A DNA stretch of 64,000 bases. Source: Pteria penguin. Lineage: Eukaryota > Mollusca > Bivalvia > Pterioida > Pteriidae. A program made the position numbers and the translations under genes. The stretch covers positions 35,740,096 through 35,804,095 of the forward strand of contig CM068582.1 of assembly GCA_035048485.1 (NCBI GenBank), given 5' to 3'. Below the pieces are notes generated by a model. The model was given only the letters and a program-made list of their open reading frames with translations. It did not search any database and had not been told where the DNA came from. Of this stretch, positions 11,282 to 22,499 are shown piece by piece; positions within the stretch are counted from its first letter, which is position 1; each line of letters starts with the position of its first letter.

Positions 11282-12145
11282 GTTTATTTTAGATTAGGTA
11301 ATTTATTAACAAGTATGAACTTTTAAAGAAATATAAAATGTCATACAAGTAAAACTATTTAACGTGGTTAAAATTATCAATTAAATTTGATATTGGGTAC
11401 TTGTAGGTAGAAACTGCATTTCTATAAACAGTATGCCTTTTCCTATAATTTGAGATCAATGCCAATTTTGCATTGAAATTATGGATCTTTCCAATTATCA
11501 AAGATATTCATACTCTCGCCATCCCTTTACCATTTGCCTCTTAGTGCTTCAGTATATGTCGGTATCAACCCAAGCAAATCAAATAGGAAGCTCCAATTAT
11601 CACTTATCACAAATAACGTCATTAAGGTACCAGGGCATTCGATTACAAACCAATAGCCGTGCCGACCGAGGTTTGAATCATTAAGCAGTTGGGATTTAGG
11701 TAAACACGTTAAAATGGTAAATCAATAAATTCTTTTTACCGCAGAAGTCGAAAATTTATAAAAATGAAATGATTTAACTTCAACAGAAGAATCGATGTTT
11801 TCTACTGAATTCTGTCGCTAATCGCCGACTCTCTTCCAGATTAAAGAAAAGTATATAGCAACAAAAACTTATATAATTAAATCAGCACATCGTTTACGCA
11901 ATTTCCTGTTTATCAGGATCTGAAAGTCAAATTAACATTACTAATGGAATCGCTCTTCACATATCCAGCAAGAAAATGTCCTAACTTGATTGAATACTGA
12001 TTGGTGGAAAGAACATTGAAGCATACAATGTCTTAAAGAATACAAGATTACACGCGGCAATACACTCCTGTTGAAAATATCTCAGTAAAATGATACTGAT
12101 CGATGGACGGTGGCAAACCTTCAAAAACCTGACGTGGGGTAAATG
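11282..12145. repeat. Diverged segmental duplication, copy 2
   Basis: This is the partner of 10559-11105. It is longer because about 300 bp between roughly 11480 and 11810 have no counterpart in copy 1 (insertion here or deletion there). It retains the empty site for the PLE inserted at 9252-10558. A 67-codon open frame inside the extra segment has no recognisable feature. Confidence 0.75.
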
Positions 12146-12190
12146 TGTAGATCTATGCAATATATCAAAACGTAATTTTATTTACTTATT

Positions 12191-12192
12191 GC

Positions 12193-12251
<59 letters not shown>

Positions 12252-12254
12252 TTT
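12191..12254. repeat. (TTTA)n microsatellite
   Basis: About 15 uninterrupted copies of a TTTA tetramer are visible. Confidence 0.95.
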
Positions 12255-12393
12255 CATAAAAATTGGAGGTAGTCCTCCAAGGGGAAGTCCGATACACATA
12301 AAGTAAAGGAACACAAACACTCTATATTGCAATTTTTATGTTAAAATTGTTTTTGTTATTTGTGGTATATTCCTGTATATTCGATCATCAGCT

Positions 12394-14900
12394 TTGCAGA
12401 CAAGAATCGTATACAAATTACAGATACAGTGCACTACAATAATATTCAACCCGTCATGTTTAATGATTTGGTTAATAGACAATTTTTACGCGGCTTTTGT
12501 AGGAAAACAATTCCAGCAAATTCCAATAGGTATCAGTTCTACTGCTGGTATTCCAATAGATATCAATTCCACTGCTGGTATTCCAATAGATATCTATTCT
12601 ACTACTGGTATTCCAATAGATATCAATTCTACTGCTGGTATTCCAATAGATATCTATTCTACTGCTGGTATTTCAATAGATATCTATTCTACTGCTGGTA
12701 TTCCAATAGATATCTCTTCTACTGCTGATATTCCAATAGGTATCTATTCTACTGCTGGTATTCCAATAGTTATCAATTCTACTGCTGGTATTCCAATAGG
12801 TATCAGTTCTACTGCTGGTATTCCAATACGTATCTATTCTACTGCTGGTATTCCAATAGGTATCTATTCTACTGCTGGTACTCCAATAGGTATCTATTCT
12901 ACTGCTTGTATTCCAATAGGTATCAATTCTACTGCTGGTATTCCAATAGGTATCTATTCTACTGCCGGTATTCCAATAGGTATCAATTCTACTGCTGGTA
13001 TTCCAATAGGTATCAGTTCTACTGCTGGTATTCCAATAGGTATCAATTCTACTGCTGGCATTCCAATAGCTATCTATTCTACTGCTTGTATTCCAATAGG
13101 TATCAATTCTACTGCTGGTATTCCAATAGGTATCTATTCTACTGCTGGTATTCCAATAGATATCTATTCTACTGCTGGTATTCCAATAAGTATCTATTCA
13201 ACTGCTTGTATTCCAATAGATATCTATTCTACTGCTGGTATTCCAAAAGATATCTATTCTACTGCTGGTATTCCAATAGGTATCAATTCTACTTCTGGTA
13301 TTCCAATAGGTATCAATTCTACTGCTAGTATTCCAGTAGATATCAATTCTACTGCTTGTATTCCAATAAATATCAGTTCTACTGCTGGTATTCCAGTAGG
13401 TATCAGTTCTACTGCTGGTATTCCAATAGGTATCAGTTCTACTGCTGGTATTCCAATAGGTATCAATTCTACTGCTGGTATTCCAATAGATATCTATTAT
13501 ACTGCTGGTATTCCAATAGGTATCAATTCTACTGCTGGTATTCCAATAGGTATCAATTCTACTGCTGGTATTCTAATATGTATCAATTCTACTGTAGGTA
13601 TTCCAATAGCTATCTATTCTACTGCTGGTATTCCAATATGTATCTATTCTACTGCTGGTATTCCAATAGGCATCAATTCTACTGCTGGTATTCCAATAGA
13701 TATCTATTCTACTGCTGGTATTCCAATAGCTATCAATTCTGCTGCTGGTATTCCAATAGGTATCAATTCTACTATTGGTGTTCCAATAGGTATCAATTCT
13801 ACTGCTGGTATTCCAATAGGTATCAATTCTACTGCTGGTATGCCAATAGGTATCAATTCTACTGCTGGTATCACAATAGATATCAATTCTACTGCTGGTA
13901 TTCCAATAAGTATCAATTCTACTGCTGGTATTCCAATAGATATCAATTCTACTGCTGGTATTCCAATAGATATCTATTGTACTGCTGGTATTCCAATAAG
14001 TATCAATTCTACTGCTGGTATTCCAATAAATATCTATTCTACTGCTGGTATTCCAATAGGTATCTATTCTACTGCTGGTATTCCAATAGGTGTCAGTTCT
14101 ACTGCTGGTATTCCAATAGGTATCAATTCTACTGCTGGTATTCCAATAGGTATCTATTCTACTGCTGGTATTCCAATAGATATCAATTCTACTGCTGGTA
14201 TTCCAATAGGTATCAATTCTACTGCTGGTATTCCAATAGGTATCAATTCTACTGCTGGTATTCCAATAGATATCTATTCTACTGCTGGTATTCCAATAGG
14301 TATCTATTCTACTGCTGGTATTCCAATAAATATCTATTCTACTGCTGGTATTCCAATAGGTATCTATTCTACTGCTTGTATTCCAATAGATATCTATTCT
14401 ACTGCTTTTATTCCAATAGGTATCTATTCTACTGCTGGTATTTTTTGAGCTCATATGAAGCAGAATTCATTCATTCATTGCTCTTAACACGAAACAAGCA
14501 GTTAGCATCTCAGTTCAATTTCACATTCATGAGGAAGTGATGTCCATAAATAATCCAGTCTTTCAACATTACATCGGTCATATATATCTAAATGAACTAA
14601 AGACCAAGGACACGACAGAGAACATTGCTTCATTCTTAGACTTTCTCATGTCTATCGACCTGAGGTCATTTACAAACTTCCCTTTATGAGAAACATGATC
14701 ATCTCGACTTTCATATGACTAAATTTCCCTTCTTTAGTAACAACAATCTGTTCTCACTGAGTTTATTTGCGTTCTTATTTCACATCTCTGTGCCAAAACA
14801 AGCTCCTTGTATAAGTTTTATTCTAAAGGCCGAGCGACTAACAACATAATTCCTTTATTTACTAGACTGTTATACAGTATTCTGGAACGTTATTATATAC
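12394..14900 (+). mobile_element. Degenerate PLE (copy D) split by a minisatellite
   Basis: The upstream flank reads WLIDNFYAAFVGKQFQQI, matching FLIDNIFVVFGGKVFQQI of the PLE at 42-43.6 kb. Downstream of the array the frame resumes as SYEAEFIHSLLLTRNKQLA, then SINNPVFQHYIGHIYLNELK (about 14542-14600), FLDFLMSIDL and TSLYEKHDHLDF (about 14675-14720). These match SINNPSFADYLSIIYPSELE, YLDIMLSFDI and TSLYDKRDDFNF in other copies. Frameshifts and the loss of the YIDD catalytic box (FTFMRK followed by a stop) show the copy is dead. The residues between QQI and the ADIF position are replaced by the 30-bp array. Confidence 0.82.
12520..14442 (+). repeat. 30-bp minisatellite, about 64 units, derived from a PLE RT core motif
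   Basis: The consensus unit is GGTATTCCAATAGGTATC followed by AATTCTACTGCT. From 12541 to 14430 every unit keeps exact 30-bp register, with no insertion or deletion visible in 63 successive units; partial units flank these. In the PLE frame the unit reads GIPIGINSTA, closely resembling the RT motif GIPMGTNCAP that belongs at this point. Most differences fall in codon 7 (Gly, Asp, Ser, Asn, Ala, Cys, Val, Arg) and codon 9 (Asn, Tyr, Ser). Because 30 is a multiple of three and the unit lacks stops, long open frames occur in several frames on both strands. They should not be annotated as genes without expression data. Confidence 0.95.
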
Positions 14901-15009
14901 AGTGACGCCCTTTTATCGATCTGATAACTTGATAACTTATCTAACTACTATGTAATAAGGAATTTAATATGTCAGACATCGATATATCGTATGAGCAAAT
15001 AAGGTCTTT

Positions 15010-15960
15010 TTAACAACCGTAAAAACGGAACATTGACTCAATGCTTGATATCTCATATGGTAACTTTTCTCCCGATATTTTGCCTCGATAAATATAGGAA
15101 GTCAGAAGACGCTCGAGCATATCGAATCATTTGAGACATATAAACACCATACACAGGTGATGAGGGAATGTTACTACTTGTATATGGAAAGTTAACAATA
15201 GGGGAATCAAAGTCATCACATTTGTAATAAATTGAAGTAGTAAGTTTACCGTCTCAGTCAATATCAAGTAGAAGATCTAAATATGAAGCACATGAATTAG
15301 ATAGAGTAGTGTCTTTAATTTCTATTTCACAGGGATATATGGTATATACGGATGTATCAAAGTTCTTATTTATTTATAGATAGTACATCATCAATATATC
15401 TGAATGTAAAATTAAAGGACAATACCAATTGCTTTTTATTCTGACTTACAAAATTTTGTATGAAGTCAGTTTCATAGGAATAAAGGAACAAATCCGTTAA
15501 CACAGTTAGTGCCCATAGGGGTTCCTATAGTCTGTTGGAAGACCTGGTCACCGAACACGACATATATATTGTCAATCAGAAAGTCCAGCATGTGTTCTAT
15601 GCCATTATCAGAGTACTTTAGATTCTGAGTGATTTTTCACAAAATATGCGTGATAATATATACTAAGTACATTTCATAAAACCACGGAATTCTGTTTCTT
15701 TGTTGGGCGGAAAATAAAAGTCACAAGGATATCCATTACTACAAAATTCCTGTTCAAGCAAATGATGTAAATATTTCCATGAAAAAAAAAATACCCTTCA
15801 TTTTGAAATGTAAAGGAACCTTACAGCAATCGGTTGTATCGGCATTTTACAATCATTTTGTCATTTGAGTTTAAGGCTTTTTCAGATTTTAATTATACAG
15901 TTTGTGATGCGTCAACTGACATTTTGTACTCCAATAAAATTACAAAAATAAACATTCAGT
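15010..15960 (-). mobile_element. Degenerate PLE copy C, opposite strand, tail to tail with copy D
   Basis: Read on the minus strand, 15600-15510 gives FLIDNIYVVFGDQVFQQTIG and TPMGTNC, followed by LFLYSYETDFIQNF. A small in-frame deletion removes the residues after TNC (APLLA in relatives). The catalytic RYIDDVLSIN follows near 15395, then YLDLLLDID, and YMSQMIRYARASSDF near 15110. Stops and frameshifts are present throughout. The higher-coordinate part (15690-15960) is weakly similar N-terminal RT sequence, and its boundary is uncertain. Confidence 0.72.
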
Positions 15961-16470
15961 TCCTATAATTACCAACTATTTGAAATTATTTCCCTTTTGG
16001 CGCCCTTTCCTCTTTGAATTGCTAGGGAAGTCCCTAGACCTATGCAATATGTGCGTGTAGATGATATAAAAAGTAGTTCTTTAAATCATGAGTTGAACAC
16101 AAAGTGAATTCTAAAACTGTCAATTTCGTTTTAATGATGCTCTGATAACAATTCATCACAAATACATATCATTTTAACACAATTGAAATTTATCAATATC
16201 TTGACATATCGCTCTTTAATATTCATGCGCCACTCAAAACAACAAGCATGACTGATGTCAGTGATGACGACATCGAAAAATTACTCGCTAATATTCCCAA
16301 TAACAAAGGAAATTCGACAATAACTGAAAGAGAATACCCTGTACAGAAGATAAACATGTCATGGAATTCCTGTGGAAAATAATTGGAATGAGAGCTAATA
16401 GTGTTTTACCGTCAGAAGAGGGGGACTTGCCTGATATTAATATTTGAGGATCTAGAGCCTGTCTAGAAGG
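15960..16470. other. Unassigned stretch with one small open frame
   Basis: A 44-codon frame at 16249-16383 (+) begins MTDVSDDDIEKLLANIPNNK. An acidic start of this kind could open a transposon-encoded or nuclear protein, but nothing downstream supports it. Otherwise I see only AT-rich sequence. Confidence 0.25.
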
Positions 16471-16644
16471 TTGGTTGGTTGGTTGATTAGTGATTTACCT
16501 CGCTTTCAACAATATTTCAGTTATATCGCGACATGGAAGCAGGAGGTTACCAACCTTTTAAACATAGTGGCGCAACCCGGGAATCGAACCCGGATCGTCT
16601 GCGTCGCAAGCCAAGCGCTTAACCACTACACCAAGCCTGCCCCT
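16471..16644 (-). mobile_element. tRNA-derived SINE, type b, complete with target duplication
   Basis: On the minus strand the element starts GGGGCAGGCTTGGTGTAGTG. It has an A-box-like TGGTGTAGTGGTTAAGCG and a B box GGGTTCGATTCCC, and ends in a body with GCGATATAACTGAAATATTG, a GCGAGGTAAA segment and an (AACC)n tail. It is flanked by CTAGAAGG at 16463-16470 and 16648-16655, a convincing 8-bp target duplication. The promoter head is tRNA-like, but it does not fold as a good tRNA, so this is a SINE rather than a tRNA gene. Confidence 0.85.
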
Positions 16645-16655
16645 TGACTAGAAGG

Positions 16656-17362
16656 TAACCATGAGACCACACCTGAAGTTTTGTCCAACACCTGCCAGCA
16701 TATCGCTCATTTCTTGTGTTTACTCCTCTAAACAGTCTCGACTAGTTTTTTCTGCTGCGTTTTATGAGCCAGTGTTACATACTCGGGACACCCACTATCA
16801 TAATATTAATAAAATAAAATGGAAAGGAATTCAAATTTAAGTGATGGTGGAATTCAAGACTCCTAGAACTAAGTGGAAGTTCAGAATCTGGGGATTTTCA
16901 TGAATTGAAAGTAAGTCCTTATTTTAATCAAGTTATTTCTAATTATTATTCTCTTGTGTTTAGTTGGTCTATTGTCCAGAAACTCCTGATTTGACCATGA
17001 TTTACATGAATTTTGATTTAGTCTCACAAATAGAATGTGCATTAACAAATTTCTTGGCTTTTACAATGACCTTAACCACCACAGTTTCAAATTTTATGTG
17101 GTTATAATATTCCTCAGTGTGCACACTATTCTAAGATTTTAAATGAAACATTTATTTCCTCTAAAAATCTATCAACATTCTAAATATTCTTTCTAATTGG
17201 TCTTTATCATATATCTATATTGATAGGGCTACATGTATCATATGGAATATGTACCCACATGCATGTGAATTAATGATACTTTTAAAAGTTCAAATCACTA
17301 TTTTAATGTCCACAAAGCAGAATTTTAAACTTAAAATTATGTCTGTCATATGTCTGCTCTAA
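16656..17362. other. Intergenic AT-rich DNA, nothing recognised
   Basis: I see no exon, repeat family or RNA gene here. Confidence 0.4.
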
Positions 17363-17489
<127 letters not shown>

Positions 17490-17594
17490 CACAGGTATTG
17501 ACCCTTTTTCTCGAGCGATTTGCATTAACCTTCATTGAGGTTGATCCGATAGTTATGAATAGTGAATGTTGTTACAACTGCCTTTTTGTGCTTT

Positions 17595-17598
<4 letters not shown>

Positions 17599-17682
<84 letters not shown>
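17599..17682. repeat. (AT)n microsatellite with one interruption
   Basis: This second TA run starts about 115 bp after the previous one and is broken once by TT near 17629. Confidence 0.97.
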
Positions 17683-17686
<4 letters not shown>

Positions 17687-18204
17687 ATTGATATCAATAC
17701 AGGATGGTGTGACTGTCGACGAATATTAGTTTGTTTTTTTCTCATTTAATAGACTGTTTGACTAGTTTATATTTCAATACAAAATAAAATAATACAAACA
17801 ATAACTAGTATAATAGTTTCATTTTATTCATTTTCTCAGAATGGTTGTTTTGTTTACGTTAGAGACTAGTAGTTCCGGGACTTCCGGTTAAATTTACATT
17901 TTATTGTCAAATAAAATAGCAGTTTAAAAATAGATCAACCAGTCAGAATTGAGAATTCTTAATAAACAAACACATTTGGTAATTATTCAGATTTTAATAT
18001 TTCGTATATGTGTAAAAGGCATTTGCCTAATATCCGTTATAATTTTTTTATACAGTCATGCTCAAAAACAAAACTGATGGTGTAGAATTTGAAATTAAAC
18101 CTGTTTAATCTGATTATGGGGTAAGCGGTAACTCATTTACACAAATTTAGCTCAATACCATGACTCGTCCAGAGTTGACATTTTTATTTTAGAGTGGTAT
18201 TAGT

Positions 18205-18365
18205 GTCTTGTTTTGTCGTCACATCAAGTTTATTTCACTTATAAGATGACGGCATCTACTTGATACGGATATTAAGACCTTTGCAGTGGACCCACCAGAA
18301 GACATGAGGGGATCTTTTTCACACCTTCTGTGACCCGGGACCTCAGATTTGATGTCTCAACCGGG
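18205..18365 (-). mobile_element. Old SINE type a fragment, inverted
   Basis: The reverse complement reads GAGGTCCCGGGTCACAG, AAGATCCCCTCATG, CAAAGGTCTTAATA, AGATGCCGTCATCTTATAAG and GTGAAATAAACTTGATGTGA, matching the body and 3' end of the SINE at 61.5-61.8 kb. The promoter head is missing. Confidence 0.7.
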
Positions 18366-19134
18366 AAATATTGCAGATAGGGTGCAAAACCGAGACCTCC
18401 CAGTTACAAATATCTTACAAGGTACACCAACTTTTAAATTTTACATACAAGGCTGTAAAATACAGATAAAACAGCTCGGTAGTTATGTTTTTGTGAGTTT
18501 TTAAAGGAAAAAGGTGATCTGACAATGCTATGAAACAAAACTTCTCACATGAATAGATAAAAGCATCTGATTCAGTCGTACAACAGAAGTCACGAAAATG
18601 CAATGTTAATAAACTAATAATTTTGAAAAACAAAAAAAAAACCCCACCAAATTATAGCAAAAAAGAAAACAAACAGTTCGCATGAATATTTGATTATACA
18701 GCAGTCGTAATACCAACTTCTGAAGGTCAATGAAAAACAAAAATCGATCTTAGATAGTTCAATAATAAGTAATAACTTTCAGCTTCTCTCATCCAACATC
18801 TTATGACAAGAAATCTCTGGATAAATAAGGATTATCCTGTGTAAGGCAGAACCAGTTCTCTGTTGAGACAAAACGTAAATCGATTACTCTCCCTTTAACA
18901 TGAATCAATCAGCAATACACCAGAGGCTTTAAATGAGGGCTTACAGTTTTGCTCTATGAATATAATTGTTCGTCTCACCATCTCTTATTGTTATGACTAA
19001 TCTTATTTCAACAGCGTAAAAATGCACAGAAAACCTCGATGTTCACCTCTAGAAAAACAGACTGACATAATTATTGGTAATCGTTTAAGATACCGATTTA
19101 ATGTTAGGACCGCCATTGGTTAATGACTGAAACA
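18366..19134. other. Intergenic AT-rich DNA, nothing recognised
   Basis: No supported feature. A 72-codon minus-strand open frame here has no family signal. Confidence 0.4.
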
Positions 19135-19261
<127 letters not shown>

Positions 19262-19507
19262 TATATACATACAAACATTTCAAAAGGATATGAATTTATT
19301 AAGTTAACTCCCTACAAGATTTTTACTTAGTTTGAATTTCTACTATAAACATTAGTATTGAAATGCATCACAACTCATTCTTTCATTATGTTAGATCATT
19401 TTTGATTATTCAGTGGTAAATAAACAACGAAGAAGTGTCGAAACCTAATAGGGGAGGCTAAATTATGGAACTGCTCCATACAAATCGTTGCGAATCCCGG
19501 TAAATAC

Positions 19508-19575
19508 AACATCTTCGTGTGAGACCAGGTGCCGGGGAAGAGTCAGTGCCTCCTGTTTATATGAAACGCCCGTCA
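19508..19575 (+). repeat. Dispersed repeat fragment (AGGTGCCGGGGA … CGCCCGTCACA)
   Basis: GAGACCAGGTGCCGGGGA, a CAGTGCCTCCTGTTTAT segment and CGCCCGTCACAA match a block in the 3' tail of PLE family B (GATCAGGTGCCCGGGGAGAG … CACCCGTCACA) and the fragment at 29.9 kb. It is an isolated piece with no other PLE sequence attached. Confidence 0.5.
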
Positions 19576-19619
19576 CAACACTTATATAGAAACAAGTCAA
19601 ATTCGATGAAGGTCGCAAT

Positions 19620-19683
<64 letters not shown>
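19620..19683. repeat. (CA)n microsatellite
   Basis: About 32 uninterrupted CA dinucleotides. His-Thr and Val-Cys open frames through it are artefacts. Confidence 0.97.
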
Positions 19684-19691
<8 letters not shown>

Positions 19692-20096
19692 ATTCAATCG
19701 CACTCCAGAACGTCATGAATCATTCTGCAAAGTGGGACCTCATATTCTCTTATAATTTTTCTTAAAACATTTCTACAATGTTTGTGATTTATGTTCCGTT
19801 ACAATAAATGCTGACGACATGAGTATTCTACTTTTGTTGTCCTCGCAATAATAAAACAAAAGTAATAAAATGTAAGATGTGCACCTTAATAAGAGGTCTT
19901 AGCTATTGCTTAATCTCTACGTACTTTACAGTTAATGTATCACAGTAATTTGGATATAGTCAAACCATAGGTACCCAAAATAACTCGATACACTGTATAT
20001 AGTGATCTGTATGAGAAAGATTGTTTTCCACAGGTAAGGTATAAATACTCTTATCTGTCTGTTTACATATGTCCTACATTTCCTAATTTAGTATGA

Positions 20097-21397
20097 ATGT
20101 TACAAGACTTGCGAAAAAAGTTTGACCACCTCAGTGTCAATGTAGTTAATCTTACGAATTCGCTTACACAACGTACATCGGAACATCAACTTGAAGTTAA
20201 CAACTACAAAACATTGCAGCGAGAGCACAATAAAACAAAGGACGTAATTACATATATTACATCAAAGCTGAATATTACAGAGGGAAAATGTCAACGGACA
20301 GAAACACTTTATACTGCTCTATCGGAGAAAGTGGAAAACATATCCTCTGTATCTACCATACCTATTGTAACAGCACACGATATGCAGTTGATTGTGTCGA
20401 ACGTTACAAGTGTGCAAGGCAGACTTGATATCATTGAGTCATTTTTATCAACATTCGGTACGTTATAATTATAATATTATATCAGACTTCTCATTGTGTT
20501 AAAATAAGTAAAGAAACAGTGTAAGGTGTAGCGATTTGATTTACACACCACCCTTCAGACATACTATGCAATGCCTATTGATGTTTTAAATGTGTGTCCT
20601 TTGATTTTGCTGCTTTTGCGGTTAGTAGGAAGGTGGACACCCGTAAACCGGTTAACCACACCAATTGAGCGACGTTTGTTACTTCAGTTGACCGTCCTAA
20701 GTCGGTATCCTAACCGCAGCACAATCGAATATTTTTGTAATGTCGTTCTGTGTATATTCTACTATTATCATTTTTTTTTTGTGTGCAGGTCCTTGGTGAT
20801 TTGTGTCATACAGCTTTGTCAGATGTCGTCTGTTTTCTCTTGTAAAGATTCATTGTTGAAATGAAAATCACAATCTTAAATGTGTACAACCACTATATAA
20901 ACATAATAAAGAAATTGTTAAAATTTAAATCACTTTCAAAAAATCCTATATCAATAATTTATGACACCTTTAATGTTAACTTTGCAGCACGTTCATCGCC
21001 GGTTGTAGCGTTTAGGACACGTTTAACGTCTACCTTGACACCACAAGATGGTGCTAAGCTCATATTTGATTTAATAGATTTCAACAAAGACAATAGGTAT
21101 GACAGGACAACAGGAGTATTTACAGCGCCTCGAAATGGTATATATATTTTCATGGTAACTTTAACCACACGGACGAAAGATCCCGATGCTTATCTTGTTC
21201 AAAATGGCATTAATATACTTCCGTTATTTGATCATTCGGATGCCTCGGGTTCAAGCGACTATCGACAAGCTAGTGCATCAGTGATCACGCATATGGTCAT
21301 CGGTGATAAAACATGGGTAGAATGGAATGGCGGAGACAGTTCTATTCAAAACCATCAAGAAACTGTATTCTGTGGTTTTTTGTTGACCGCAGAATAA
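20097..21397 (+). CDS. C1q-domain-containing protein, two exons recognised
   Basis: Exon A is 20097-20457 and exon B 20988-21397, with donor GTACGT after 20457 and acceptor TTTGCAG ending at 20987. The junction is phase 1 (G|CA, Ala) and the joined frame is about 256 residues. Exon A is hydrophilic with heptad-like spacing (LRKKFDHLSVNVVNLTNSL) and probably forms a coiled coil for trimerisation. Exon B is a C1q globular domain: VVAFRTRLTST, LIFDLIDFNKDNRYD, GVFTAPRNGIYIF and CGFLLTAE at the end. Such proteins are usually secreted lectin-like immune recognition molecules and are greatly expanded in bivalves (established). The first Met lacks a signal peptide and follows an in-frame TGA at 20094-20096, so an upstream exon or a different splice is likely. 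The intron holds a PLE tail. Confidence 0.82.
20577..20845 (+). mobile_element. PLE family A 3' tail in the C1q-gene intron
   Basis: ATTTTAAATGTGTGTCCTTTGAT-type sequence, GTAAACCGGTTAACCACACC, TTGACCGTCCTAAGTCGG, GTCCTTGGTGATTTGTGTCA and TCTGTTTTCTC occur in the order seen in longer copies. It is 5'-truncated, leaving only tail, and lies wholly between the two exons in gene orientation. Confidence 0.82.

Positions 21398-22499
<1,102 letters not shown>

Noticed and set aside
12520..14442. CRISPR array
   Set aside because: The repeats are directly contiguous with no unique spacers, and the context is a eukaryotic retroelement.
12394..14540. Long repetitive-protein gene on either strand over the minisatellite
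   Set aside because: The frames are open only because of the 30-bp stop-free unit; start and end lie in decayed PLE sequence.
16560..16644. tRNA gene (also at 48905-48987)
   Set aside because: A and B boxes are present but the acceptor stem does not pair, and at 16.5 kb a SINE body, tail and target duplication follow.
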